DNA of 64,000 nucleotides. It comes from Methylobacterium sp. Leaf91. GTDB lineage: Bacteria; Pseudomonadota; Alphaproteobacteria; Rhizobiales; Beijerinckiaceae. The DNA lies in NCBI RefSeq assembly GCF_001422815.1, contig NZ_LMMP01000049.1, positions 155,026 to 219,025 of the forward strand, in the 5' to 3' direction. The notes beneath the pieces are model-generated. The model saw only the letters and a list, made by a program, of their open reading frames with translations, had not been told where the DNA came from and did no database searches. This document shows, in pieces, positions 17,103 through 25,800 of the stretch (the stretch's first letter is position 1; every line of letters begins with the position of its first letter). The translations under genes were made by a program, and so were the position numbers.

Positions 17103-17608
17103 TTCACCCTCCTCAACAAGCCGGTTCGGCCCGTTTCCAGAAAACTTCGCATCCGCTCCCGGGCTCGGCTTAACCGCGACATCACCGTGCCCAGCGGTAC
17201 TCCGAGCACCTGCGCCGCTTCCGCATAAGACAGATCCTCGACCGCGACGAGCAGTAGCACTGAGCGCTGCTCCTCGGGCAGGGCGTCGAGTCCGGTGAGC
17301 ACGTCGCGTGCCCCCATAACGGCCTCGGGGTCGGCACCCGGATCGGGCACCTGCTCCAAAGCCTCAGCGCCGACATCGATGCCGCGCCGGCCCCGGCGTC
17401 GAACAGTGCCGAGGAACAGGTTGCGCTCGATCGTGAACAGCCAGGCTCGCAGGTCGCCGTCGCGGCGACGTCCGGACCAGCCGGACAACGCCCGCTCCAA
17501 CGTGTCCTGGACGAGGTCATCCGCCGCTTCGCGGTCCCGCAACAGTGCGACTGCGTAGCGCCGCAACGCTGGGATCTGCGGTTCGATGAGGGCGGCGATC
17601 TCGTCCAC
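17099..17608 (-). CDS. ECF RNA polymerase sigma factor
   Basis: 169 residues, normal for ECF factors. Region 2 has ADDLVQDTLERALSGW and LRAWLFTIERNLFL. Region 4 has LPEEQRSVLLLVAVEDLSYA with AEAAQVLGVPLGTVMSRLSR as the DNA-binding helix-turn-helix. Start ATG at 17608. It precedes its overlapping anti-sigma factor and follows the COG4315 gene by 13 bp, so the three form one unit. The target promoters cannot be read with certainty; the 18.0-18.5 kb intergenic region is the first place to look. Confidence 0.9.
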   Translation of the reverse strand: MDEIAALIEPQIPALRRYAVALLRDREAADDLVQDTLERALSGWSGRRRDGDLRAWLFTIERNLFLGTVRRRGRRGIDVGAEALEQVPDPGADPEAVMGARDVLTGLDALPEEQRSVLLLVAVEDLSYAEAAQVLGVPLGTVMSRLSRARERMRSFLETGRTGLLRRVK

Positions 17609-17621
17609 GAGGCTTTACCGA

Positions 17622-18005
17622 TCAGGGCTTGGCGATGTGCCATGCACCGTTGAGGAATCCGTCGCCGGTGATGTCGCCGGGCTTCGTATCCTTGGCGAAG
17701 GTGTAGAGCGGCTTGCCCTTGTAGGCCCACTGCATCGTGCCGTCGTCCCGCGTCACCATCGTCCAGTCGCCACTAGCAGCCGAGCCGGAGGCGGCCATCA
17801 GGGCCGGCCAGTTGGCGGCGCAGGGGCCGTTGCACATCGACTTGCCGCCCATGTCCTTGTCGAAGGTGTAGAGGGTCATGCTCTTGGCATCGACGAGCGC
17901 CGGCCCCTTGGCAGTCTCGGCCGTCATCGCAGGCGCAGCGGCCTGGGCGGCGGCGGCGGAGAAGGCGAAGGCCGCAAAGGCAGCGCGGATCAGCATGGTG
18001 TGCAT
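17622..18005 (-). CDS. COG4315 secreted repeat protein
   Basis: 127 residues starting at ATG 18005 behind GGAGACC. Signal peptide about 1-23 (FAFSAAAAQAAA). The mature part holds two copies of the family repeat: MTLYTFDKDMGGKSMCNGPC with AANWP, and KPLYTFAKDTKPGDITGDG. This is the Yx(F/W/Y)xxD family. Many members are lipoproteins; this one shows no lipobox Cys at the cleavage site. Genes of this family are commonly next to ECF sigma/anti-sigma pairs, as here, and the first gene of such operons is often the main sigma target. The biochemical role is unknown. Confidence 0.82.
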   Translation of the reverse strand: MHTMLIRAAFAAFAFSAAAAQAAAPAMTAETAKGPALVDAKSMTLYTFDKDMGGKSMCNGPCAANWPALMAASGSAASGDWTMVTRDDGTMQWAYKGKPLYTFAKDTKPGDITGDGFLNGAWHIAKP

Positions 18006-18543
18006 GAGTGAGGTCTCCCGCGGTCGACCATGACCGCATCGGGAGAGATGCCGAACGGGCGCGTCTATTCCACTGACACACGAAAAAGATTGGTGACGTC
18101 AGCGTGACCGCCGACTCGTCCTCAACCACGGCATACGGCCGTCACCCAGGAGCAGTCAGAGGAATGATGCGGCGGCGTCACCACTCTGAAAGGCGGAGAT
18201 CCGAGATCATGCCCTCGCACGGCGAGATCGACTGCAACGTCTGCTTTCGAGAGATACGTTGGCTTGCTCTTACGGCGTAGTTGGGTCGGAAGCGGACGGT
18301 ATCAAGCGTCAGGTTTCGACCACTAGGCCTCGGGGTCGATATCCGACGTTTCAGGCCCTCCTCCACAGGGATCTCGGCGTGGATGCGACCATTGCGGGCA
18401 ACAAAGGTGCGGGTTCTCCTTGGCTCGCCGCTCACCGCGGGGGAACGGGCGAGGATCCGAACGGGTTCTTCGGCTCTGCCGCATGAGGCGGTGAGTGTCC
18501 CGAGCCAGCAACCGTCAAGGGACCGATCCAGGAGTTCGGGCGC
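18006..18543. other. 538-bp intergenic region between the sigma operon and the PAP2 gene
   Basis: The left part must hold the promoter of the leftward COG4315-sigma operon; an A-run with GACACACGAAAAAGATTGG lies at about 18076. The right part precedes the PAP2 gene. Short open frames on both strands have no ribosome site or recognisable domain. No repeat, tRNA or insertion sequence was seen. Confidence 0.4.
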
Positions 18544-19290
18544 ATGAACCAGTCCTCTCCGTCCGCCCGTGCCGGTATCATGGCGCGCCTCGGCAAGCGG
18601 GAGATCGGTCTGCCCGTGACGCTGTTTTGCGTCGCCGCCCTCATCCTCGGGTTTGGTCTCCTGGCCGACAAGGTCATGGAGGGCGGCACGATGGGGTTCG
18701 ACACCCGCGTCGCCCACTTCTTCCGTCCACCCGGCGCGGCTGGTCCGATTGGACCGGATTGGCTGCACGAGATGGCCCGGGACGTGACCTCCCTGGGCAG
18801 CATGGTGGTCCTCTGCTTCCTCATCGCGGCTGTGGCAGGGTACCTGCTCCTGATCCGCAAGCAGGGGGCCGCGGTCCTGGTGGTGGGATCGATCCTGGGC
18901 GGGACGGTCATCAGCTTCGGGCTGAAACTCCTCTTCAACCGGCCCCGACCCGAGATCCCCGGCGGCATCCAGGTGTTCACCGCCAGCTTCCCTAGCAGCC
19001 ACGCCATGCTCTCCGCCGTGACTTACCTGACACTCGGCGCCCTCATGACGCGCGTGGCGGCGGGCGCTCGCCTGAAGGCGTACTTCATGGGGCTGGCCGT
19101 CTTCCTCACGGTCGTCGTCGGGCTGAGCCGGGTCTATGTCGGGGTCCACTACGCGACCGACGTGCTGGCAGGCTGGTGCGTGGGGTCGGCCTGGGCGGTC
19201 CTGTGCTGGGTCGTGGCCCTCCAGCTTCAGCGACGCGGTCAAGTCGAGAAGCCCGACCATGTCGCGGGCGAGGCCGGCATCGAGGCATAG
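18544..19290 (+). CDS. PAP2-family membrane phosphatase (PbrB-like)
   Basis: 248 residues with about six transmembrane helices. All three acid-phosphatase motifs are visible: KLLFNRPRP (KxxxxxxRP), FPSSHAM (PSxH) and SRVYVGVHYATDV (SRxxxxxHxxxD). The family dephosphorylates undecaprenyl pyrophosphate or phosphatidylglycerophosphate at the outer face of the inner membrane. In the Cupriavidus pbr operon, PbrB is such a phosphatase and the phosphate it frees helps precipitate lead; PbrC is a signal peptidase II. Here lspA and a P1B ATPase follow in convergent orientation, so a PbrB role is plausible. The orientation differs from the classical single operon. Confidence 0.85.
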   Translation: MNQSSPSARAGIMARLGKREIGLPVTLFCVAALILGFGLLADKVMEGGTMGFDTRVAHFFRPPGAAGPIGPDWLHEMARDVTSLGSMVVLCFLIAAVAGYLLLIRKQGAAVLVVGSILGGTVISFGLKLLFNRPRPEIPGGIQVFTASFPSSHAMLSAVTYLTLGALMTRVAAGARLKAYFMGLAVFLTVVVGLSRVYVGVHYATDVLAGWCVGSAWAVLCWVVALQLQRRGQVEKPDHVAGEAGIEA

Positions 19291-19437
19291 GACCCCATGC
19301 GCCGTTCTTCCTAAACGCATCCTCCGCCTGACTGAAGGGACGGACGCATCCCAGCATTCGTTCAATTAGCAGGACCGCATCGTCCATGCCTGCGGCCAGG
19401 CCGTTCGACCATTACGGGCACGACCGAAATGACGCCG

Positions 19438-19965
19438 TTAAGGGACCCGTAGGGCGGCCCGATCAAGCGGCGCTGGTGGTCTCGGCCCGCCCGGCTTGCC
19501 GACTGCCTCCCAAGCTATCAAGGCGGCCCCGAGGCTGATCCAGATATCGGCCATGTTGAAGGTGAACCAATGCACCTCCGCCGGGTGCAGGTCGAGGAAG
19601 TCCGTGACGCGGCCGTCCACCCATCGGTCGATGAGGTTTCCCAGTGCACCGCCGGTCATGATGGCGAAACCAACTCCTTCCGACGCTCCGGTCGCGCGGA
19701 ATGCCAACCGGGCAACGTAGGCCGTCAGCATTCCCTGAAGCGCAAGAAGGACGACCAAGGACGTCGCGTCATGCGCCGGAAGCAGGCTGAAGCTGATGCC
19801 ATGATTGAACGCGAGCCTGAGGTCGAGCATCGGCAGTACCGCGTGCACGGTTTCGTCGGAAAGCCTGTCGACCGCCAGCGCCTTGGTCCACAGGTCGGTG
19901 CCCGCCGCGGTCACAGCGATTACGACGAGGGCGCCGAACCCGGCCCTTTCCCGTATGAGACGCAT
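19438..19965 (-). CDS. lspA: Lipoprotein signal peptidase (LspA/PbrC type)
   Basis: 175 residues with four transmembrane helices. Catalytic aspartates lie in the conserved boxes GGALGNLIDRW and FNMADIWISLG; the family Asn is in LAFNHGISFSLL. LspA cuts prolipoprotein signal peptides at the outer face of the inner membrane. The gene begins 4 bp after the stop of the metal ATPase and is probably co-transcribed with it. Housekeeping lspA normally sits elsewhere (near ileS), so this is most likely an accessory copy, like pbrC in lead-resistance operons. Confidence 0.9.
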   Translation of the reverse strand: MRLIRERAGFGALVVIAVTAAGTDLWTKALAVDRLSDETVHAVLPMLDLRLAFNHGISFSLLPAHDATSLVVLLALQGMLTAYVARLAFRATGASEGVGFAIMTGGALGNLIDRWVDGRVTDFLDLHPAEVHWFTFNMADIWISLGAALIAWEAVGKPGGPRPPAPLDRAALRVP

Positions 19966-19969
19966 CGGC

Positions 19970-22153
19970 TCAAGCCCGGAGCAGGCGAAGGGCGTTGGCC
20001 GTCACCAGGACGGTCGCCCCGGTATCCGCCAGGATGGCCGGCCATAGCCCAGTGATGCCTGCGAGCGTCGTCACCAGGAACACGGCCTTGAGCCCCAGCG
20101 AGATGGCCACGTTTTGGTGGATGTTGCCGAGCGTCGCCCGGGACAGCGCCACGAGGGCGGCCACGTCCGATACCCGGTCGTTGAGGATGGCCGCGTCAGC
20201 CGTCTCCAGTGCCGCGTCTGTGCCGCCGCCCATGGCAATGCCGACGCTGGCGGAGGCGAGCGCGGGGGCGTCGTTGATGCCGTCGCCGACCATAGCGACC
20301 GGGCCGACCTCCTTCAACGCGCCGATCTCGGCGAGCTTGTCGGCCGGCAGCAGGTCGGCCCGGACCGATAGTCCCAGGCCCTTGGCGATGGCCTCGCCGG
20401 TGCGCCGGTTGTCGCCGGTCAGCATCACGCATTCGACCCCAAGCCGGCGCAGGGCCGCGACGCCGGCGGCCGCATCCTGTCTGGGCTCGTCCCGGACCGC
20501 CACGACGCCGAGCGCCTCTCCGTCCCGAACCACGACGACGGCGGTCTTGCCGGCTTCCTCAAGGGCCTGCACCGTCGCTTCCGCTTCCGGCGAGAGGCTG
20601 GCCAGCGTCGCGGCGTGGCGCGGGGATGCCACCGCGACCGTGCGACCGGCGACCGTGGCCTGGACGGCCTTGCCGGGAACCGCACGGGCATCGCGTACGG
20701 GGCGCAGGGGGATGGCGTCGGCCTCCGTACGTTCGAGGATCGCACGAGCGATGGGGTGGCTCGATCCGGCCTCCACCGTCGCCGCGAGCCCGAGCAGGGT
20801 GCGATCCGTCATGTCCGGGGCAAATGGGAGGACGTCGGTGACCCTTGGACGCCCTGCCGTGAGCGTCCCCGTCTTGTCGAACGCGACGGTACGCACCCGT
20901 CCGATGGTCTCCAGGGCGGCGCCGCCCTTCACCAGCAGTCCCCGCCGCGCTCCGGCGGCAAGACCCGAGGCGATGGCGGCCGGGGTCGAGAGCACGAGGG
21001 CGCAGGGGCAGGCGATGAGGAGCAACGCCAGTCCGCGATAGATCCAGGTGCCCCAGTCGGCGCCGAGCAGCAGCGGCGGGCCAAGCGCCGCCAGCGCGGC
21101 GACCGCGAAGGCGACCGGGGTGTAGACGGCGCTGAAGCGGTCGATGAACCGGGCGGTCGGCGACTTCGAAGCCTGCGCCTCCTCCACCATGTGCAGAATG
21201 CGGGCGACGGTGTTGTCCGACGGCATCCGGGTGACCCTGACCTGCAGGGCCCCGTCCGCATTGACGCTGCCGGCATAGACGGCGTCCCCGACCTCCTTTG
21301 GCCGGGGCACCGATTCCCCCGTGATCGGGGACTCGTCAAGGCTCGACGTGCCGTCCGTGACCTCGCCGTCCGCAGGGACGCGGTCACCCGGGCGCACCAG
21401 CACGGTTTGGCCGATCACCAGGGAGGCGGCCGCCACCTCACGCACGGCGCCGTCCCCCTCGACCAGGCGCGCCGTCTTCGGCACCAGGCCCACGAGGGCC
21501 TTGATGCCGGCCCGGGACCGGCCCGCCGCAAAGCCTTCGAGCATCTCGCCAACGGTGAAGAGGAGGACCACCACCGCCGCTTCCTCGGCGGCATGGATGG
21601 CGAGCGCCCCGATGGTGGCGACCGACATCAGCATCTCGATGGAGAAGGGCGAGCCGTTGCGGGCGGCGGCGATGGCGCGGCGTCCGTAGAAGGCGAGACC
21701 CAGGAGCGCGCCGGGCCAGTAGGCGTATTCCCCGGCCAGCCCGGGCCGAACCGTCTGCAGGAGAAATCCGCTTGCGAACAGGACGGCGATGCCCAGCGCC
21801 AAAAGCCCCTTGCGGCTGCGCCAGGCGGGGGACTCCGCCTCCTCCTCGACGATGGCCGAGGCCGCGATGCCCGTTGCCTGTGAGCGGGCGAGGTCGGCCG
21901 CGGTCGGCAGGGACCCGACGCCATAGCCGAGCCCCGTGATCCGGTTCTCCAGGTCCGCCCTGGGTGTCGAGCCCTCGTCGAGCACGAGGTCGAGGACCTG
22001 GGCCGTGTAGTTCACGCGGACGTCGCGGACGCCGGGCATGCGGGTTACCGCTGTTTCGATCTTGGTCGCGCAGCTCGGGCAATCCATGCCCTTCACGCGG
22101 TAGCGCAGCGCGGCGCCTGCGGGGACCGCTCCCGATGTTCCTGGCCCTGACAT
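19970..22153 (-). CDS. P1B-type heavy-metal ATPase, zinc/cadmium/lead group
   Basis: 727 residues. One N-terminal metal-binding domain with GMDCPSCATK (Cys 25 and 28), then eight transmembrane helices. Seen in order: ITGESVPRPK (actuator), ACPCALVLSTP (metal-site CPC), DKTGTLTAGRP (phosphorylation Asp), HP in SSHPIARAIL, GDGINDAPALA (hinge). The last helices hold ISLGLKAVFLVTT with Lys and ADTGATVLVTANALRL with Asp; this K/DxG pair marks the Zn/Cd/Pb group (ZntA, CadA, PbrA) and not copper ATPases. It is transcribed away from a MerR gene and followed by lspA, giving a pbrRAC-like arrangement. Confidence 0.93.
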   Translation of the reverse strand: MSGPGTSGAVPAGAALRYRVKGMDCPSCATKIETAVTRMPGVRDVRVNYTAQVLDLVLDEGSTPRADLENRITGLGYGVGSLPTAADLARSQATGIAASAIVEEEAESPAWRSRKGLLALGIAVLFASGFLLQTVRPGLAGEYAYWPGALLGLAFYGRRAIAAARNGSPFSIEMLMSVATIGALAIHAAEEAAVVVLLFTVGEMLEGFAAGRSRAGIKALVGLVPKTARLVEGDGAVREVAAASLVIGQTVLVRPGDRVPADGEVTDGTSSLDESPITGESVPRPKEVGDAVYAGSVNADGALQVRVTRMPSDNTVARILHMVEEAQASKSPTARFIDRFSAVYTPVAFAVAALAALGPPLLLGADWGTWIYRGLALLLIACPCALVLSTPAAIASGLAAGARRGLLVKGGAALETIGRVRTVAFDKTGTLTAGRPRVTDVLPFAPDMTDRTLLGLAATVEAGSSHPIARAILERTEADAIPLRPVRDARAVPGKAVQATVAGRTVAVASPRHAATLASLSPEAEATVQALEEAGKTAVVVVRDGEALGVVAVRDEPRQDAAAGVAALRRLGVECVMLTGDNRRTGEAIAKGLGLSVRADLLPADKLAEIGALKEVGPVAMVGDGINDAPALASASVGIAMGGGTDAALETADAAILNDRVSDVAALVALSRATLGNIHQNVAISLGLKAVFLVTTLAGITGLWPAILADTGATVLVTANALRLLRA

Positions 22154-22199
22154 GGCAAGCTCCGTCGACCCGGGCCTCGCGCCGAAGGGTCTGAGGCCC

Positions 22200-22230
22200 T
22201 ACATGCACCCTGTAGCAACTACAGGGTCAA
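22200..22230 (-). promoter_or_regulatory. MerR-type promoter and operator of the metal ATPase operon
   Basis: On the minus strand a TTGACC -35 box (22230-22225) and a CATGTA -10 box (22205-22200) are separated by exactly 19 bp, the stretched spacer characteristic of MerR-controlled promoters. Between them lies a perfect dyad, ACCCTGTA (22207-22214) facing TACAGGGT (22220-22227). ACCCTGTA with TACAGGGT matches the ZntR/CadR/PbrR class of operators. The MerR gene begins 5 bp beyond it in the other direction. Confidence 0.85.
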
Positions 22231-22234
22231 GGCC

Positions 22235-22654
22235 ATGGCGCACGCACCCCCCATGACCATCGGCGACTTGGCCGCGGCGACGAACACCCGCGTCGAGACG
22301 ATCCGGTGGTACGAGAAGGTGAAGCTCCTGCCGGCGCCGGAAAGGTCGGCGGGCAACTACCGTCTCTACGGTCCGGAGCACCTGCGCCGCCTGAGCTTCA
22401 TCCGGCGGGGACGGGACCTCGGCTTCACGGTCGACCAGATCCGGGAGCTTCTCGCCATGGCCGACGACCGCGACCGGTCCTGCGCCGAGGTCGACACCAT
22501 CGCCCGCGCCCACCTGGCGCAGGTCGAGCGCAAGCTGGCCGACCTGACCCGGTTGGCGCATGAGCTGCGCGACGTCATCGGTCAGTGCGGCTGCGGGTCC
22601 GTCGCCGACTGCCGCATCATCGAGGCTTTGTCTCCCCACGGGGATCCGTCCTGA
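22235..22654 (+). CDS. MerR-family metal-sensing regulator (PbrR/CadR/ZntR type)
   Basis: 139 residues from ATG 22235; an internal ATG at 22253 (MTIGDLAAAT) would give a more canonical N-terminus but has no ribosome site. Winged helix-turn-helix MTIGDLAAATNTRVETIRWY and a dimerisation helix follow. Metal-binding cysteines are at 83 (DRSCAEVD), 118 and 120 (QCGCGS) and 126 (ADCRI), the pattern of the Pb/Cd/Zn branch of the family. It is divergent from the ATPase it likely controls, and binds the dyad just upstream. Its 3' end overlaps the end of a small convergent gene by about 70 bp. Confidence 0.9.
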   Translation: MAHAPPMTIGDLAAATNTRVETIRWYEKVKLLPAPERSAGNYRLYGPEHLRRLSFIRRGRDLGFTVDQIRELLAMADDRDRSCAEVDTIARAHLAQVERKLADLTRLAHELRDVIGQCGCGSVADCRIIEALSPHGDPS

Positions 22655-22866
22655 GGATGGATCGGCCCCGTCGGCATCAGGTGGAAGTGCGTCCTCCCGC
22701 CGATGTTGCAGAGGCAGTACAGAAGGTAGACGCAGGCCGGGATGGCGATGAGGGCCAGGGCGAACGCCCGGCCGGCCGCGCGACGGACGTGGGGCCTGAC
22801 GCGGCGTCGGCGACGTGGGCCGCCGCCGCCCCAGTCGGCGATGGTTCGGGCGACCTTCTTGCTCAT
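22582..22866 (-). CDS. Small membrane protein downstream of czcA
   Basis: 94 residues from ATG 22866, which has a strong GGAGGG ribosome site; longer in-frame starts lack one. A very basic N-terminus (GGGGPRRRRRVRPHVRRA) is followed by one hydrophobic helix (FALALIAIPACVYLLYCLC) and a His- and Met-containing tail (THFHLMPTGP). It starts 10 bp after the czcA stop and is probably in the same transcript. No family was recognised. The overlap with the 3' end of the MerR gene on the other strand is unusual but tolerable. Confidence 0.5.
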   Translation of the reverse strand: MSKKVARTIADWGGGGPRRRRRVRPHVRRAAGRAFALALIAIPACVYLLYCLCNIGGRTHFHLMPTGPIHPQDGSPWGDKASMMRQSATDPQPH

Positions 22867-22876
22867 GCCGACCCTC

Positions 22877-25800
22877 CTACTCGGCGGCGCGGAGATGCGG
22901 TTGGACCGGCATGGGCCGATCCTTCCTCTCGGGAGCGACCGCATCGGCAAACCTAGCGTAGAGAGCCGGCAGGACGACGAGGGTCAGCAGGGTCGCCGAG
23001 ATGAGCCCGCCGATGACCACCGTCGCAAGGGGACGCTGGATCTCTGCCCCGGTCTCGGTCGCCAGCGCCATCGGTACGAACCCGAGGGATGCCACCAGCG
23101 CGGTCATCGCCACAGGACGGAGCCGGGTCATGGCGCCCTCCATGATGGCCTCGCGCCTTGGCCGTCCCTCGGCGATGAGCTGCTTGATGTAGGTCAGCAT
23201 CACCAGGCCGTTGAGCACCGCCACCCCGGACAGGGCGATGAAGCCGACGGCCGCGGGCACCGAGAACGGCATGCCACGCAGCCACAGGGCGGCGATGCCC
23301 CCGGTCAGTGCCAAGGGAACCGCGCTGAACACCAGGAGCGCGTCCCGGGCCGAGTTCAGGGCCGAGAACAGCAGCAGGAAGATCAGGAAGAAGCAGACCG
23401 GTACGACCACCATCAGGCGCTGGCGGGCGGAAGCCAGGTTCTCGAACTGTCCGCCCCAGGTCACGTAGTAGCCGGCCGGGAGCGACACCCCAGAGGCCAC
23501 CTTGTCCTGCGCCTCGGCCACGAGCGAGCCGATGTCACGGCCCCGCACGTTGGCGGTGACCACGACGCGGCGCCGGCCGTTCTCGCGCGAGATCTGGTTC
23601 GGGCCCTCCGTCACCGAGAAGCTCGCGACCTGCTTCAGGAGCACCGACGCGGCGCGCCCGTTTGGTCCGGGAGGCAACGGCACCGGGATGTTCTCCAGGG
23701 CCTCGCGGTCCTCGCGCACCTTGTCGTTGAGGCGCACGACGATGGGGAAGCGTCGGTCGCCCTCGAAGACGACGCCCGCCTCGCGGCCCCCGATGGCCGC
23801 CCCGATGACGTCCTGGATCGCGGACGTGCTCAGTCCCAGGCGGGCCGCCTCGGCCTTGTTGATCCCGATCTCCAGAAACGGCAGACCGGCCGTCTGCTCG
23901 ACCTTGACGTCGTCGGCGCCCTCGACCCCGCGCAGGATGGCGGCGATCTGGTTCGCGGCCGCGGTCATCGCGCCCAGATCATCGCCGAAGACCTTCACGG
24001 CGAGGTCGCCGCGGGTGCCGGCCAATAGCTCGTTGAAGCGAAGCTGGATGGGCTGGGAGAACTCGTAGACGTTGCCCGCGAGCGCCCCGAGGGCCTTCTC
24101 GATGCTCTCCTGCAACTCGGCCTTGGACAGGTCCGGGTCCGGCCATTCGGCTTGCGGCTTCAGGATGACGAAGGTGTCCGACGAGCTCGGCGGCATCGGG
24201 TCCGAGGCGACCTCGGCGGTGCCGGTCTTCGAGAAGACGTAGGCGACCTGGGGGAACCGGCCGATGGCCTGCTCGACCTTTAGCTGCATGGCCTGCGATT
24301 GCGACAGGGACGTCGACGGGATGCGCTGGGCGTTCAACGCGATGCTTTTCTCGTCGAGCTGCGGGATGAACTCTTGCCCCAGACCCCTGAACAGGACGCC
24401 GGCTCCGACGAGCAGCACCAGGGCGACCGCGACGAACAGCATGGGCACGCGCAGGGCGGCCCCGAGGACAGGGCGGTAGGCGGCCTTGATCGCCCGGACG
24501 AAAAGGTTGTCGGTCTCGGTGACCTTGCCGGTGATGACGATGGAGATCATCGCCGGGACGAAGGTGAGCGACAGGACGAAGGCCGCGACCAGGGCGATGA
24601 TGACGGTGAGTGCCATTGGCTCGAACATCTTGCCCTCGACCCCGGTGAAGGTGAGGAGCGGCACGTAGACGAGGATGATGATGGCCTGCCCGTAGAGGGA
24701 GGGCTTGATCATCTCCTCGGCCGAGACCCGCACGGTGGCGAGGCGCTCCTCCAGGTCGAGCTTTCGCCCGAGTTCCCCTTGGCGTTCGGCGAGGTGGCGA
24801 AGGGCGTTCTCGGTGATGATGACCGCCCCGTCGACGATGAGGCCGAAATCGAGGGCCCCAAGGCTCATCAGGTTGGCGCTGATGCGCCCCTGGACCATGC
24901 CGGTCATGGTCATCAGCATCGCCACCGGGATGACGAGGGCCGTGACGATGGCCGCGCGGATGTTGCCGAGCAGCAGGAACAGGATCACCACGACGAGGGC
25001 GGCGCCCTCGGCCAGGTTCTTGGCGACCGTCCGGATGGTGGCCTCGACCAGGACCGTGCGGTTGAGGACCGTCTGGACCTCGACGCCGGGCGGGAGCGTG
25101 CGCCGGATCTCGGTCATCCTCGCATCGACGGCGGCCGCCACCGTCCGACTGTTCTCGCCGATCAGCATCAAGGCGGTCCCGATGACGACCTCGCGTCCGT
25201 CCTCGCTGCCCGACCCGGTGCGCAGGTCGCGCCCGATCCGGACCTCGGCGATGTCGGAGATGCGCACCGGCACGCCCCCGCGGGTGGTCACCACGACGGA
25301 GCCGATGTCCTCCATGGTCTCCAGGCGGCCGGCGGCGCGCACGACGTAGCCCTCGCCGTTGTCCTCCAGGTAGCGCGCGCCCTGGTTGGCGTTGTTGGCC
25401 TCCAGCGCCCGGCCGATGTCGGCGAACGACAGGTCGAGGGCGGTGAGCTTCATCGGGTCGGGCTGGACGTGGTACTGCTTGTCGAAGCCGCCGATGCTGT
25501 CGACGCCGGCCACTCCCTGAACGGTCTTCACCTGCGGGCGGATGATCCAGTCCTGGACCGTGCGCAGGTAGGCCGTGCGCTCCAATTCCGTCGCGAGCCT
25601 CTGGCCCTCGGGGGTGAGGTAGCTTCCGTCCGATTGCCAACCGTCCTTGCCGTCCGGGGAGACCTTGCGCTCCTCCGGCTTGGCGTAGTGGATCGACCAC
25701 ATGTAGATCTCGCCGAGACCCGTCGAGATCGGCCCCATGTGCGGCTCGGCCCCCGGCGGCAGGGTCGACTTCGCCTCGCCGATGCGTTCGGCGACCTGCT

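Noticed and set aside
18178..19365. 395-residue leftward frame opposite the PAP2 gene
   Set aside because: The PAP2 frame has all three phosphatase motifs; the leftward frame has none and is a composition shadow.
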